DNA of 64,000 nt from Lepidodermella squamata (taxonomy: Eukaryota > Gastrotricha). Below the pieces are notes generated by a model. The model saw only the letters and a program-made list of their open reading frames with translations, searched no databases and was not told the DNA's origin. Of this stretch, positions 10,574 through 22,100 are shown piece by piece. Made by a program: the position numbers and the translations under genes. The stretch lies in NCBI GenBank assembly GCA_047495785.1, contig JBLDXI010000015.1, positions 4,340,001 through 4,404,000 of the forward strand. The letters are read 5' to 3'. Every line of letters begins with the position of its first letter. Position 1 is the first letter of the stretch.

Positions 10574-13570
10574 TCAATCAAAATAATCGGCGAGGTCAAT
10601 GTTAGGATCGAGTAGAGCATCACCATAGGCGGAAACGTCGATGTCATTGAGAAGCAAATTTTCGAATGTTTCCTCCAAATCAGTTTCTCCTATCAGCAAG
10701 GCACCCACGAGACGGCCACCAGCAACGACGGCTTTGACGTATTCGACTCCCTTGTGAATCCGCAAAAGGACATCCGAATGCGCCAGCCGTTGGCTGTTGA
10801 ACAGACCAAGCAGTACGACCTTTAGCACACGTAAGAAAATGAAAAAAAACTTGATCAAAACAGCACGGGTGAACCTTAAAGCCACAGAAACGAGTGACGT
10901 GAGTGAATAACTCCATCGAGATATCGAGATCAATTGGGGCCGAATTCTCAGGATTATTATTGTGAGCAGTCATGCACTGGGCGGCTCTCACCCCAAGAAT
11001 ACGTGCTTGGGACCATAGGCGCATCTGGAATAGATAACGCTTTCACAATGCTCGAAAGAAATTCCCAAATATTACATGCACCCATTTTTGAGGAAACCCC
11101 CAGTTAGGAGTGCAAACGTCTCCAGCAGCATATACATCTGGTTCGGAAGTACGCATTTCGGCATCGACCAGGATACCGCCATCTTCATTGCTTACAGCCA
11201 GCTTGATGTAAAACGAAAGGTTAACAACAGCATTTCTCATAAAAAAAAAAAGACCAACATTATTGCCAGCTGAAAATATGCTGGTGTCAGGTCGAACTCC
11301 GGTAGCGCTAACAATCACATCAGCTCCAATTATTTTGGAATTAGTCAACTCCAGGTAGACAGGCCAGATCCCTAGGGTCTGAATTACGAATGTATTCGCG
11401 TCTTGAAAAATAACACTTACCATAAATTTCCTTGTCAGAAGCCGAAATTTCTGAATCGCTTACGACTCTCCGAACTTCGCAATTATACTCTATGGATACT
11501 TTTTTATCGCAGACCTGCAAATTGATTCAATCAAAGATAATTTAGTTTAGTCAGCTTATGTATAGAACCTTATGTTTGCTAGCTAAACTGAAATTCTCAT
11601 GCCAATCCGGACCCAGCGCAGCAGATCTTTTATTCGATTTCGGTATAGTTGATTCATCTAAAAACATAATCGGTTGAAATTTTCTCATGAAGATGAATTC
11701 GACAAACCGACGAAGTATTTCGATCGTTTAGAAATGGAATCTTCAACCGGCGGGCTTTGAAGCCGAGAAAAAACAAATTGAGCAGCACCGGGATCAAGGA
11801 AAACGACGTTTATGGAATTTTCACGTACCACCCAAACAACTTCACATCCTGTTATTTCATATCTGCCGAAATTTAACAGCATGAACATACCCAAGGAATA
11901 AAGTTAGGATAGATCGACAGTCGATGTAGATGCCATTTAGATGTGATCTACATTGATGCGAGGATGCATCTTAGATGTAACTTACATGAATCGTAGATGA
12001 TCGCTAAGCTTCATGTACAATTCATCCGAGCATCATCTTAACATGAAGCCATGATGACACATGGCCTTATGTACATGATATCTACATGACAAGTAGATGT
12101 GATCTACACGACATCTACATGACAAGTAGATGCGATCTACATGATATCTACATGAGAAGTAGATGCGATCTACATGAAATCTATATGACAAGTAGATGCG
12201 ATCTACATGACATGGCATCTACATTTCATGTAGATGTGCACTACATAATTTGGCAAAATCATGTCATAAAGATGTCGTCTCGATAAACGCCTTAAGATTA
12301 TAGGTAATTTTCTATCATTTAATTAATTGTGTTAATTAATTGAAATAATTTCACGAGAAGCCTTGGGGAACCCTTTAGGCTCTGGGTTACCAAGGCGCTC
12401 CCCTCAGCTCGCGTAGGCAGGGAGTGAACGCTTAGGTTAAACTCACCCACGACCAGTCTCGTCAATAACCGTCTGAAAATGATTTAATTAGAGAAAAAAA
12501 AATGGTTTGACCACCTCTTTGAGTGAGAATTGAAACAACAGCTAAATTACTTTGCATATGCACACTTTTGAAAATAATCAAATTAATTGCTGTAGACTTG
12601 GTTGCATCTAAGACACATCTATACATCATGTACAATTCATCTTTCATGATTCCTAAATGATGGAGTTGACATGTAAGATGCATCTTGTACCCATCTAGAA
12701 CACTTATTTGGCATGCATCTTACATGTGTCTTACATGCAGCCAACATGCGACGGTCTCATGTAGATGAAATCTACATCGGGCCAGGATGATCCCTTTTTT
12801 TTCCTTGGGTAAGGAGCCGATACGAAACATTAGGATAATTTACGCTATTTCCATGGCGATACCACCGTTTCCAACAATAACTACGCGTCGAGCATTTTCA
12901 ATTTTAGATTGAAGATTCTGGAAAATCAACAAATAGAAACAGAGCGCTGATTTTATGCTGCTTACTTTGGCACTATCAGTATCTCGAACTCCCAAAACAA
13001 ACGGATTGTCATGGGCTATTAGCTGTAAAAAATCAGATAGATAGCATGAGATAGGCTAGCGCCCTTTGACCCCTTACTTTCGGCTGCGCCCCGGCGCAAA
13101 TACATAGTTTGCCGTAATGAATAATTCGACCGCTGCCTAGCTTGACGCACTGAATTTAAAATGTTCAACACTTAGTTTAACAGTAATTTTAATGCTCGAA
13201 CATGTTCTGCAGATTTCAGCTCAATAACATCGTCCAAGATAACTTTGATTCTGGGAAATTCCGCTTCTATCGTGTTAGCATGGGCTTCTGTCACGTCAAA
13301 ATCGTCCATCACTCTGCCAAGCTAAGAATTGAATTTTTAATTTGAAGAATTGAAGATGAAAACTCAGGCAATACTTTCTTGTAGTTGACAACTTTCTTAA
13401 TCAGGGGCGAACTAGTTACAACAGCCACACTTCGGTCTTCATCCGAATAGCACACCTGTATTAGTGTATGGTTAGAACTCATTAGACAGGATAAGAAATT
13501 CACCAACGCTCTCTGCGCAGCTAATGCCAGCGATACCGCCGCCAATAATCAAATAATCAAATTTTTCCAT
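10574..13570 (-). CDS. PYROXD1: Pyridine nucleotide-disulphide oxidoreductase domain protein 1
   Basis: FAD/NAD(P)-binding oxidoreductase; in vertebrates PYROXD1 protects the tRNA ligase complex and is linked to muscle disease. Thirteen exons: 13508-13570, 13375-13455, 13202-13321, 13078-13149, 12966-13022, 12844-12917, 11708-11862, 11569-11657, 11421-11514, 11259-11371, 11076-11201, 10875-11024 and 10574-10819, giving 479 residues (human 500). The FAD motif GGGIAG is at residues 10-15. The NAD-binding [12 protein letters not shown] is near 144-155. The second FAD motif is [11 protein letters not shown]. The C-terminus carries [13 protein letters not shown] and ends [13 protein letters not shown], closely matching vertebrate PYROXD1. 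Introns are about 50-60 nt except intron 6 (11863-12843), which is enlarged by a mobile element. Two junctions use GTTGGT donors and one acceptor is the second of two nearby AGs; these were chosen to keep phase and homology. Confidence 0.93.
11890..12809. mobile_element. MITE-like element with TA duplication, inside PYROXD1 intron 6
   Basis: The element starts CCCAAGGAA at 11890 and ends TTCCTTGGG at 12809, with the dinucleotide TA directly outside both ends (11888-11889 and 12810-12811). The two termini remain alike for about 40 bp when one is reverse-complemented: CCCAAGGAA, then an A-rich run, GGAT, and CGATGTAGAT at comparable distances. The interior is dominated by ATCTACAT/ATGTAGAT words and holds a 33-bp tandem array. 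It has no transposase frame, so it would be non-autonomous. A TA target duplication is typical of the Tc1/mariner superfamily, but the family is not established here. Removing the element and one TA leaves an intron of about 59 nt, the normal size in this window. Confidence 0.8.
12077..12208. repeat. 33-bp tandem repeat, four copies, internally palindromic
   Basis: Copies start at 12077, 12110, 12143 and 12176, each 33 bp, differing at a few positions. Each unit holds ATCTACATGACAAGTAGAT and GTAGATGCGATCTAC, which are near-palindromes, so each unit could fold as hairpins on either strand. A fifth, altered copy follows at 12209. The unit length divisible by three creates open frames on both strands that are shadows, not genes. 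Confidence 0.9.
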
Positions 13571-13956
13571 CTACCAATATCAATTCCGGAAAAATTTACA
13601 AATGCAAAAAACAACGATCGGTCTGCCATCAGAAATTTAATAATTATTCATTTGACTAACAGAAAAAGCAACAATACAACCGAGTTCGACGAATGAAAAT
13701 AGTACAGAGGCGTTCACATCAATTACAGCTAAGTTTCGAAAATAAGATTGTGATTATAATAATCATGGTAATTAATTCATTGCCATTATCATTTAGATTG
13801 AAAAGACATGAGACGACCGTGTCGACAGAAATGCTACTAAAACGAGAACACGAGTAGAACACTACTGCATCGTGGAACTCTATCCACATTATAATAATCT
13901 TAATCAAAAGTTAAAAACATGAAGGGATGCAGTAGGCATGACAAGGCACCATAATC

Positions 13957-14331
13957 TTATCGACGGAAATCTTCAGCATTAAACATGCCCTTGGCTCTTC
14001 TCAATATCGAATCTTTCTCCGGATTGTAAGGATGATCTTTGCTCGGAATCTCGAGAATCGTCGGAATAGGCTGCTGGTAATTGTCGATTAAGTGACGAAT
14101 CATGTCGGCTACGTATTGGTTGATCACAATAATAGCGATGTCGTCTCGGCGGATGAATGTTTTGAAACATTCCTCGATTTGGCTGACACTAGTGTTCTTG
14201 TCAATAACGAGAAAATTTGGCTGACGAGCCTTATTGAGCTCTCCGATACCACCAAGCAAAAACCCGGTGCAAGTGTCTTCATCTCCAATAACAGCCATGA
14301 GTTTTCCTTTCGGTCCCGTGATCGTGGCCAT
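13957..14331 (-). CDS. ATP6V1F: V-type proton ATPase subunit F
   Basis: Small subunit of the central rotor stalk of the V1 sector, coupling ATP hydrolysis to proton pumping into acidic organelles. Single exon, 124 residues, the usual length for the family. The start [19 protein letters not shown] is chosen over an upstream in-frame codon because [20 protein letters not shown] is the conserved N-terminal block. The middle reads [20 protein letters not shown] and [10 protein letters not shown]. The C-terminus carries [14 protein letters not shown], the [10 protein letters not shown] motif and EDFRR. The sequence is strongly conserved with insect and vertebrate subunit F. It lies between PYROXD1 (same strand, downstream) and a non-coding stretch. 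No intron is seen, unlike its neighbours. Confidence 0.97.
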   Translation of the reverse strand: MATITGPKGKLMAVIGDEDTCTGFLLGGIGELNKARQPNFLVIDKNTSVSQIEECFKTFIRRDDIAIIVINQYVADMIRHLIDNYQQPIPTILEIPSKDHPYNPEKDSILRRAKGMFNAEDFRR

Positions 14332-15933
14332 TTTAATAAAGAACAAGAAAAACTATCAACGCAAATAAAATATAGGCAATTCAGGCAAATTTACACACCG
14401 GGGGTTCGAGCATAATAATAAGTATATAAAAAGGTTTGCTGAGGAAACGGGCTTCAAGTTATATCAGAGAAAAATGCTTATTTTGAAAAATGCGCGCTTC
14501 ACACATCTGCATATATATTACATCAAATAAATAATTCGATAAATTCGATACTTTAATTGTGGTAATCTGAGATTAGGAATCTTGCCAGATGTTCCATAAA
14601 TTCTTTAGAATAAGACGCATGTCTCCGCTCTACCTGAAAAATAAGACTTTAGCGACACGATGGAGTTTACGTATGTTAGGGAGGATTAAGTCGTCTGAGA
14701 CCTGTAAATTGAGGCTATACAAGGAGAACTAGTGTAGGTCTATAACTAGAACTATACTAGCGTGTAGGTCATATTGAAATTAAAGAATCCACCTATTTCT
14801 CGTGAACGCACTTACTGCAATTTGCTCGAAGATTCGAAAAATTCACTCAACCCCACTTTTCACTTCAAACGGTCAAGTGCAATGAGAGTGCAACTTGTTG
14901 GCCGTTGGCCGTGACTCGTCACGCGAAATCGTAAGAATCTGATTGAATCTGGCTTCAAGATTAATGTGACCTGTACTTGAGAGTTTCATCGCATTAGTAC
15001 AATCATTATGTAAAAAAACTCAATCTGTCCAACAAAACGTCTATAATTCAGCATTAAAAGAAGCCAAACTGAAGAGGCAGTTAATCTCAGTGATGCCCGC
15101 CACAGACGAGAGCTGATTCTTTCTTCTGAATTCATAACGACTAACAAAACAATCATAAAAGAATGATATTCAAATCGGCCTTGAAGGAGGGTAGGTTCGA
15201 AGAGCGTGTTCCCCGTTGCATCCATGTACCGCGTTCACTTCATCCTCTCCTTTTTTCGGGTAAACTATAACAAAAGAACACGAAATCATGGTCAGTCCAA
15301 CTCCTATCATTTATCGGATTTGCTAAACGCCATTCATAGCGCCATAATGGAACTTGGATCCCTCCAACAGAAGCTGAACGTAAATACAGGAGTAGCTGAG
15401 CGGGCAGTTGGAAGGGCAACCTCCAGACTTTAGTTTTTTTGCGTATCGAGCCCGCTAAAAATACGTGAAGGTCGCAGAAAATGAAATTTTATAGAATTGT
15501 AGTGAACATATATAACTATCAATATCTATCATTTTAAGAAGTCAAACATGCGTTTTGGCTTTCGGCTTCAAAACGAGAAAGAAAAGAAAGAAAGAAAGAA
15601 AAAAGAACCCTGGAAAGTGGAAACGTTGCTCGAACTTTGGCTTTCGACATCGGTGGATGTGAACACGCCTACCATCGTCTCTGATGACTTGAGAGTATTT
15701 TTATATTTACTTGCTATCAGCTATTTCTGGTCCATACACATTTTACGCATGTTAGGTTAATGCTGTTTGGGACAAAAAGTCTTAACTTCAAGTATGGTCC
15801 CAAGCCAGTAAATGGCCAAATTGTTATCTTTGTCACTGCACATTGCTAAACGTTTTGCGAAATTCCCTATGCAACATTCTCTTATATTTGTTTTCACACT
15901 TTAGTGAACATCGTTAGTTGCTCATGATATTCA
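14332..15933. other. Intergenic region with a GAAA microsatellite; no gene recognised
   Basis: AT-rich sequence between the divergent V-ATPase F and F-box genes, probably holding both promoters. It contains a short GAAA-type simple repeat near 15575-15605. The small frames here (for example 15206-15433 and 15548-15760) show no domain and no conserved motif. Confidence 0.5.
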
Positions 15934-17018
15934 ATGCCTTTTTTTGGGAAAGATTGGCGATCATCTGGCGACCTGTGGATAAAGACTCCAAATGGATGGA
16001 GAAAGGCTGCAATGTTGCGTCAGAAATTGCTGGAAAACTTGACACAAAGCATTCTACTCCGATTTTTTCGAAAGCGAATGTCCGATGACGATTCAAGTGA
16101 ATTGACCGTACCTGTATTTAACCAACATCCGCAAGTTTACTTGAACAAAGTTGGAACGAGGAAGGAAATCGCGCCGGAACTCAACGAAGGCTTAGAATTG
16201 ATGGATATAACATCCTCTGTCCATGATCTGAGACGCGTGCAGTTTGCGATTTTATTAACAAAACTTCTAGTTGAGAAATTTGCCGATTTAACGGTGCAAG
16301 CTCAGAAAACCGTTGTTTGCATAATCGGTGAGCTGGTTACCCACTGCGAAAGGACAAATATGGATTCACCGGCTGTTCGGCGCATAATCTTCAATTTGGA
16401 GAGAATATTGAGCTCTAGTCGCTTTCTGCACATTGCCAACTCACCTCAATTTTCCTCTCGGAGTGATTTGCTGTTTAATTATCGAAATCGCCTGGAACTG
16501 TGTCATCCTCAACACGAAAATTCTACCTCTAAAGTCAATCTATTGAATCTTCCTGATGATTGCCTTCTCGCTATTGCTCACCACTTCGTCGATCCTTACG
16601 ACGTCGAGAGATTCGGTGCAACTTGCAAGCGGCTGAATGTTGTTTGCAGCAACCCGCATCTTTGGCAATCCCTGTGCGAGCTGTATTTTCCAGCCGCTGA
16701 TATTAAGCGTATTCAATCAACTCAATTGCTAAATTCTAAATGCGGTATCGCTCACGAGGTTCCCGATTGGCGTTCGTACTGCTTGCGCATGTATCGACCT
16801 TATCGGCTACACCGAAGTTTTGCCGATCAGCCGCGATTGTGTCAACAATGCTGGTGTGTCTTCTGGAAATTGAGCGGTAAGTTAGATTCACGCAGTTGAT
16901 AAAGTTGTCTTACTCGTTCATTTAAGGTCATCAATGCGCTCTTCGTTCTAAGGCGATTTCGTATTCTGGGAGAGATGTTTCACCTGGTGACTTCCTGCAA
17001 CTACTGATGTCGGGTTAA
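15934..17018 (+). CDS. FBXO32: F-box protein of the FBXO25/FBXO32 (atrogin) family
   Basis: Substrate receptor of an SCF ubiquitin ligase; the vertebrate members act in nucleus and muscle. Two exons, 15934-16876 and 16927-17018, give 344 residues (human FBXO32 355). The N-terminus MPFFGKDWRSSGDLWIKT is the hallmark of this family. The middle holds a helical region (residues about 80-180). The F-box follows at about 207-255, with LLNLPDDCLLAIAHHF and RFGATCKRLN. The C-terminus has YRPYRLHR and CQQCWCVFWK, then the second exon encodes SPGDFLQLL, resembling the conserved tail of the group. AATAAA at 17467-17472 lies about 450 nt after the stop. The symbol could equally be FBXO25, because invertebrates usually have one gene for both. 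Confidence 0.92.
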
Positions 17019-17764
17019 TACAACATTCAACTCGATCATAATTTTCCCTGTAATCGAGTCATCAAAGGGATACAAAGTCGATTTTTGCGAATCTATATAC
17101 AATTTTACAATATTTTCAAATTGTTGTAGGCTTTTTTGCCAATAACTATTTTTGTATTGCCAGATCTTGATATGTTAGTTGTGAACATGACGCTTAAATC
17201 GTTTGTGGATTTACGGTTCATCTTTTGCGGGATGCATAATGGGGTGTATTTTGCCAAATGTTTTGTGATTGGTCTCTTAGCCATTCGTAATTGATATCAA
17301 ATTCAGACACTTTTTACTTCAATCAGGATATATTCAAATCATTTGTCAATTTCCGCTATATTTTTGTCGCCGATTTCTATTGTGTTTGTGATAAAGAGAG
17401 AATTGTGTATTCCATTAAAATTGTTATTTTCTTTGATTCCTTTGCCATAATGTGCCATTATATCTCAATAAAATAATAGTTGATTTTACAAATCATATGC
17501 TATCACTTCAATTCAGTATCATCATTTCTTGCTCCATTTTCATCGGTCATTTGTTTCGCTAATCATTTTCACCCAATTACTGTTCGATTTGTTCGTCTGT
17601 TCCGTTCTTCTCGAGACATACTTTCTATGTTTTGTCCGATACACCTTAATATGTCATTGGGAATTCGCTGATTATTTTTGTCACTGATTTAATATTAAAC
17701 CACTTGATTCCGTTTATAGTTATACTTTCTTTTGTGAATTTAGGAATTTAATACGTGGATAACA
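17019..17764. other. 3' untranslated region of the F-box gene and PUS3 promoter
   Basis: T-rich sequence. AATAAA at 17467-17472 is the likely poly(A) signal of the F-box gene. Just before PUS3, TTTTGTGAATTTAG ends in a possible splice acceptor about 25 nt ahead of the ATG, so PUS3 may have an untranslated first exon or a trans-spliced leader. No further coding frame is convincing. Confidence 0.45.
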
Positions 17765-19012
17765 ATGGAAGGCGAAATTCCCGAGCATCAGGTGCCTGCA
17801 GTGCAACCTTCAAAGAAAAAGAAGAAAAAGGAAAAAGAACCTCGCCCGTTTGATTTTTCGAAGCATGCTCGTCGCCATGTAGCTTTACAGCTGGTTTATT
17901 TGGGATGGGACTATCATGGCTTCACCGTGCAAGATACCACTGACAAAACCGTGGAAGCCGCTTTGTTTCCTGCTTTCATGACTACTCGATTGATCGAATC
18001 TCGCGAAACCTCTGACTATCATCGCTGCGGTCGCACTGATAAAGGCGTAAGCGCTTTTGGTCAGGTGATTTCCATCACATTTCGCTCAGCTCTTTGTACC
18101 GGAGTTGGTCTGATTCGTCCTGGCGATGTTGTTCAATCTGACCCTAAATGTACTTGTGGTAAGAATTGTTCAGACGAAAAAGAACTGCCGTATATACGAA
18201 TGCTGAACCGGTCCTTGCCTCGTGACATTAGAATTTTAGCATGGGCACCAGCGCCCATCGGCTTCAGCGCTCGCTTTGACTGTACGTCTAGAATGTATCA
18301 CTACACGTTCCCAGCTCCTTCCGGTCTGATGAACGTTGCCGCCATGAAAGAAGGAGCTTCTAAATTTGTTGGCACTCATGATTTCAGAAATTTTTGTCGA
18401 GCTGACCAAACTCGTGCGGGTCAGTCGTTTTACCGTGATGTGTTTTCGACTGATGTGGCTGCAATGCCTTCCCCTGCATCCAATCAACCTCCCTTTGGTA
18501 AATTCGAAATAGTAGGATCTTCATTTTTGTGGCACCAAGTTCGCTGCTTGATGACTGTCTTGCTATCCATCGGTCGCGGAGAAGAATCAGTTGATCTGAT
18601 TGAAACCATGCTCGATCCTCAGAAAACCCCTGAAAAACCTGCCTACTCCATGGCTGCTGATTTCCCTCTCGTTCTTGCCCACTGCACGTATAATAATCAC
18701 GATTTGAGATGGCAAGAGGATAAAGTTGAATTAGCTCGTGTCGCTGAACATTTTGAAAAAATGTGGACACAATTCGCTGTTCAAACAAGTTTGATTGGCG
18801 ATTTGATAACCTCACTACGAGAGCGATCAGGAACCACCTCTTCGCAATGGTCTGGTAGTCTCAATGCTTTCCTGCCGCCCAGTCAACCTCGAATTGGCCG
18901 GTCATGGTTCACCGGAAATATGAAGCGAAAACTCGAGGCTAATGCCAATGCCAATGGCACTGCAGAGCCTATCGAGAAGAAAATTGCCGCGGAAAATGAG
19001 CAATCAAATTAG
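17765..19012 (+). CDS. PUS3: tRNA pseudouridine(38/39) synthase, Pus3/Deg1
   Basis: Converts uridine to pseudouridine at positions 38 and 39 of the tRNA anticodon arm. Single exon of 415 residues (human 481). A lysine-rich N-terminus (residues 16-25) may act as a nuclear signal. The TruA-family core starts at about 38 with VALQLVYLGWDYHGF. The catalytic aspartate is D92 in CGRTDKGVSAFGQ. TSDYHRCGRTDKG and the cysteine-containing insert KCTCGKNCSD mark the Pus3 branch rather than Pus1. Later blocks include MLNRSLPRDIRILAWAP, ARFDCTSRMYHY, GTHDFRNFCR and FLWHQVRCLM. The C-terminal tail is unconserved. SND1 begins only 108 bp after its stop on the same strand, and no AATAAA lies between them. 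Confidence 0.96.
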   Translation: MEGEIPEHQVPAVQPSKKKKKKEKEPRPFDFSKHARRHVALQLVYLGWDYHGFTVQDTTDKTVEAALFPAFMTTRLIESRETSDYHRCGRTDKGVSAFGQVISITFRSALCTGVGLIRPGDVVQSDPKCTCGKNCSDEKELPYIRMLNRSLPRDIRILAWAPAPIGFSARFDCTSRMYHYTFPAPSGLMNVAAMKEGASKFVGTHDFRNFCRADQTRAGQSFYRDVFSTDVAAMPSPASNQPPFGKFEIVGSSFLWHQVRCLMTVLLSIGRGEESVDLIETMLDPQKTPEKPAYSMAADFPLVLAHCTYNNHDLRWQEDKVELARVAEHFEKMWTQFAVQTSLIGDLITSLRERSGTTSSQWSGSLNAFLPPSQPRIGRSWFTGNMKRKLEANANANGTAEPIEKKIAAENEQSN

Positions 19013-19120
19013 CAAAAAAGTTTTAGCCTTGTGATAATTTGTTGCGTCTAAATTTAGTGATAATTTACTTCGGTTTTTAATTTGTTTAGGAGTTTTTGAC
19101 GGTAATATATTTATTGAATA

Positions 19121-22100
19121 ATGGCGCCGCAAGACAAATGGGTCGTCAAGCAGGTCCTGTCGGGTGACCGGGTGATTCTGCGTGGCCAGCCTCGCGGAGG
19201 TCCCCCGCCAGAAATGACCTTTGGCCTGTCGAACTTGACCGCTCCGAAGCTGGCCCGCCGCCCCTCTCCGCAAGACCCTGGCAGTGAGCAAGACGAGGCG
19301 TTTGCGTGGGAGGCTCGTGAGTATCTTCGTAAGAAGCTTATCGGCAAGGAGGTTTTCGTCAAGAATGAGTACCAGGCTCCAAACTCGACCATGTCTTACG
19401 GGTACATGTTCCTTGGAAAGGACGAGACTGGCGAGAACATTGCCGAATCGCTTGTTCGCGAGGGTCTTGTTGAAGTTCGCCGCGCTGGCAAGCCCACTGA
19501 GTAAGTTTTTATTTAATTTATTTCGTTAGTCCTCATTTTATTTTTTCCGTTCTAATTTAAAATGTACACTTGATAAGTGCGCCGTTTGTTTACCAATACA
19601 TCCGTGCAAGTTAGGTATCGTTATCTTTGAGCTCGATTGAATAGCCTGTAATGAGTACTACATGGGCAAAACTGCTCATCTTTCATCTTTGATTGAATTC
19701 AGTACTTGGCCATGCTCCCAGTTTGTAACTTATGAATCACCGCCCATGCCGGTTTTTTGCATTAGTGCCACGTGGTCTGCACTGACACGAGGTGCGACCG
19801 CGTGGCAACATTTTTTGTCATCCCAAGTGCGAAAGAACAACCAATCAAACAGAATAAGATGAACAATATTTATATACACTCTATCATATTTGCATTTAAA
19901 AATTCTTTGGACTTGGATAAATATTGTTAACTGATGTGTTAATAACTTTATGCTTTATTTGATAGAGAGCTACAACGTTTGATTGCTCTTGAAGAAGAGG
20001 CCAAGCTGCACAAGGTCGGCAAATGGACCGAAGGCGAACCAACTCCGCGCACCGTTCAATGGAACATCGAGAACTTGGGCGAGTTTGTCGCCAGCGTCAA
20101 GGGCCAGCAGCTGCCAGGCATCGTTGAGTTTGTCCGCGACTGCTCGACCTTGCGTGTCTACTTGATGCCGCCGCATTCAGCCTATGTTACCGTCCAACTC
20201 ACCGGTATCAAGGGCCAAACGTCTCGCACGAACGATGATGGCACCACCGCCAGCGAGCCGTTCGCCGACGAAGCTAAATTCTTCGTCGAATCACGCCTAC
20301 TCCACCGTGATATTAAGGTGGTGCTCGAAGGCATTTCGAACCAAACTATTGCCCTGGCCACCCTCATCCACCCTAATGGCAACATTTCTGAAATGCTGCT
20401 GGCCGAGGGTTTCGCCAAGTGCATCGACTGGACTATTGCTAAGCTCAGCAGCGGTGTTGATCGATACCGCCAAGCTGAGAAGTCGGCGAAGGAAAAGCGA
20501 GTCCGCATCTGGAAGGACTACCGCCCACCCACCGCTCCAGCCAACGGTGAACCCACTATTGACGAAAAGATGGAACCTTTCGAGGCGAAAGTGCTGGAAA
20601 TCGTTAACGGCGATGCGTTGATCGTCAAGCCGTTGACGGGCAAACAAGCCGGCAAGTACTTGAAGGTCCACATCGGTGGTATCCGCCCACCTCGTCTTGA
20701 AGATTTCGGCGAGGCTGGTGCTAAGCTGCGTGACCAGGTCGACCCGAAGGCTCAAAGCGGCGACAACAAGCAGCAGCAGCAAGGCCAACAGCAGCGCTTC
20801 CGTCCGCTCTATGACATTCCTTTCATGTTCCAAGCTCGCGAATTCATGCGGAAAAAGCTGGTTGGCAAGAAGGTGAGAATTTGAGAAAATTCGAAAAATA
20901 GGGCACTTGAACCCTAGGAAATTGTGCTTTCTACCTCAGTTTCCTTTCAAAACTAGTGCAATAATGAACACCAAACGCTATACTCGTACGGTTTTCTCTA
21001 AGCCTTGCTCAATGAGTCAATCGTTTGTCTTGTGGCTTTACATTTGTTTTCTCGATTTCAGGCCACTATCAAGGTCGACTATGTTCAACCGCCGTCCCAG
21101 GGCTACCCTGACCGCCTGTGCTGCACTGTCACCCAGGGTGCGAACATGAACATTGGCGAGGCCCTTGTCGCTCTCGGCTTGGCTACAGTTGTCAGGTACA
21201 AGCAGGACGACAACAACCGGCCGTCGAACTACGATGCTCTTCGCCAGGCTGAGGAGAAGGCAAAGGCCAAGTCGGCTGGTATGCACAAATTCTACGTCGA
21301 CAGCCGTTCGAACTCCACTGTGACTGCCGCTAACCGTGGTCTTCAGGAACTGCCTGTAATGCGTGTCATTGATATTGCCGGGGTAAGTATTTTCAGTCAT
21401 TTCCGGAAAATTAGGGCGCATGGATTACGGAGTATGCGTGATTTCAATACGCTTGACTCTTTGCACCAGCGCGACATTAACTCGAAGCAATTTATATTTC
21501 AAATTTAATGGATTTTGTGCCATTGTGTTTTTAACTGTTGCTTTATACATCTTTTCCCAGGATGCTCCGCGTGTTCGTCAGTATTTCCCGTCGTTTGAAC
21601 GTGCTGGAACTTTCGATGCCACCGTCGAATTCGTCGCCAGCGCCTCGCGCACCCGCGTTTACATTCCGAAGGAATCGGTCACTGCCACGTTGCTGCTTGC
21701 CGGCGTTGAGTGCCCTATGCCTTCCCGCCCGTCACCCCGCGGCGGTGGCGCCATGCTGCCGGCCGAGCCTTTCGGTGAGGAAGCATGTCTGTTCCTGAAA
21801 GAACTGGTTATGCAGCATGACGTCAAGGTCAAGGTCGACTCATTTGACCGAGGAGGCAACTTGATCGGCTGGATGTTCGTCGGTCAGGGCGAGCACCAAC
21901 GCAACATTGCGCTTGAGCTTGTCAACGCCGGCTTTGCTCGCGTCCACTTCTCGGCTGAAAAGTCGCCCTACTACCAGGCGATGAAGGCCGCTGAGGAGAA
22001 GGCATCCGCCGCAAATCTCAAGATTTGGAGCATTCCCCGCCCGGAGCCAGAAGCCAACGCCGAGCAAAAGCAGGAGGTTGAAGCTGATGTGCCTGAAAAG

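Noticed and set aside
12033-12286. Open frames on both strands through the 33-bp array
   Set aside because: They arise from a stopless repeat unit divisible by three; sequence is low complexity and lies in an intron.
12355-12460. tRNA-like hairpins in the middle of the PYROXD1 intron element
   Set aside because: No A and B box, no acceptor stem of seven pairs, no anticodon arm could be drawn.
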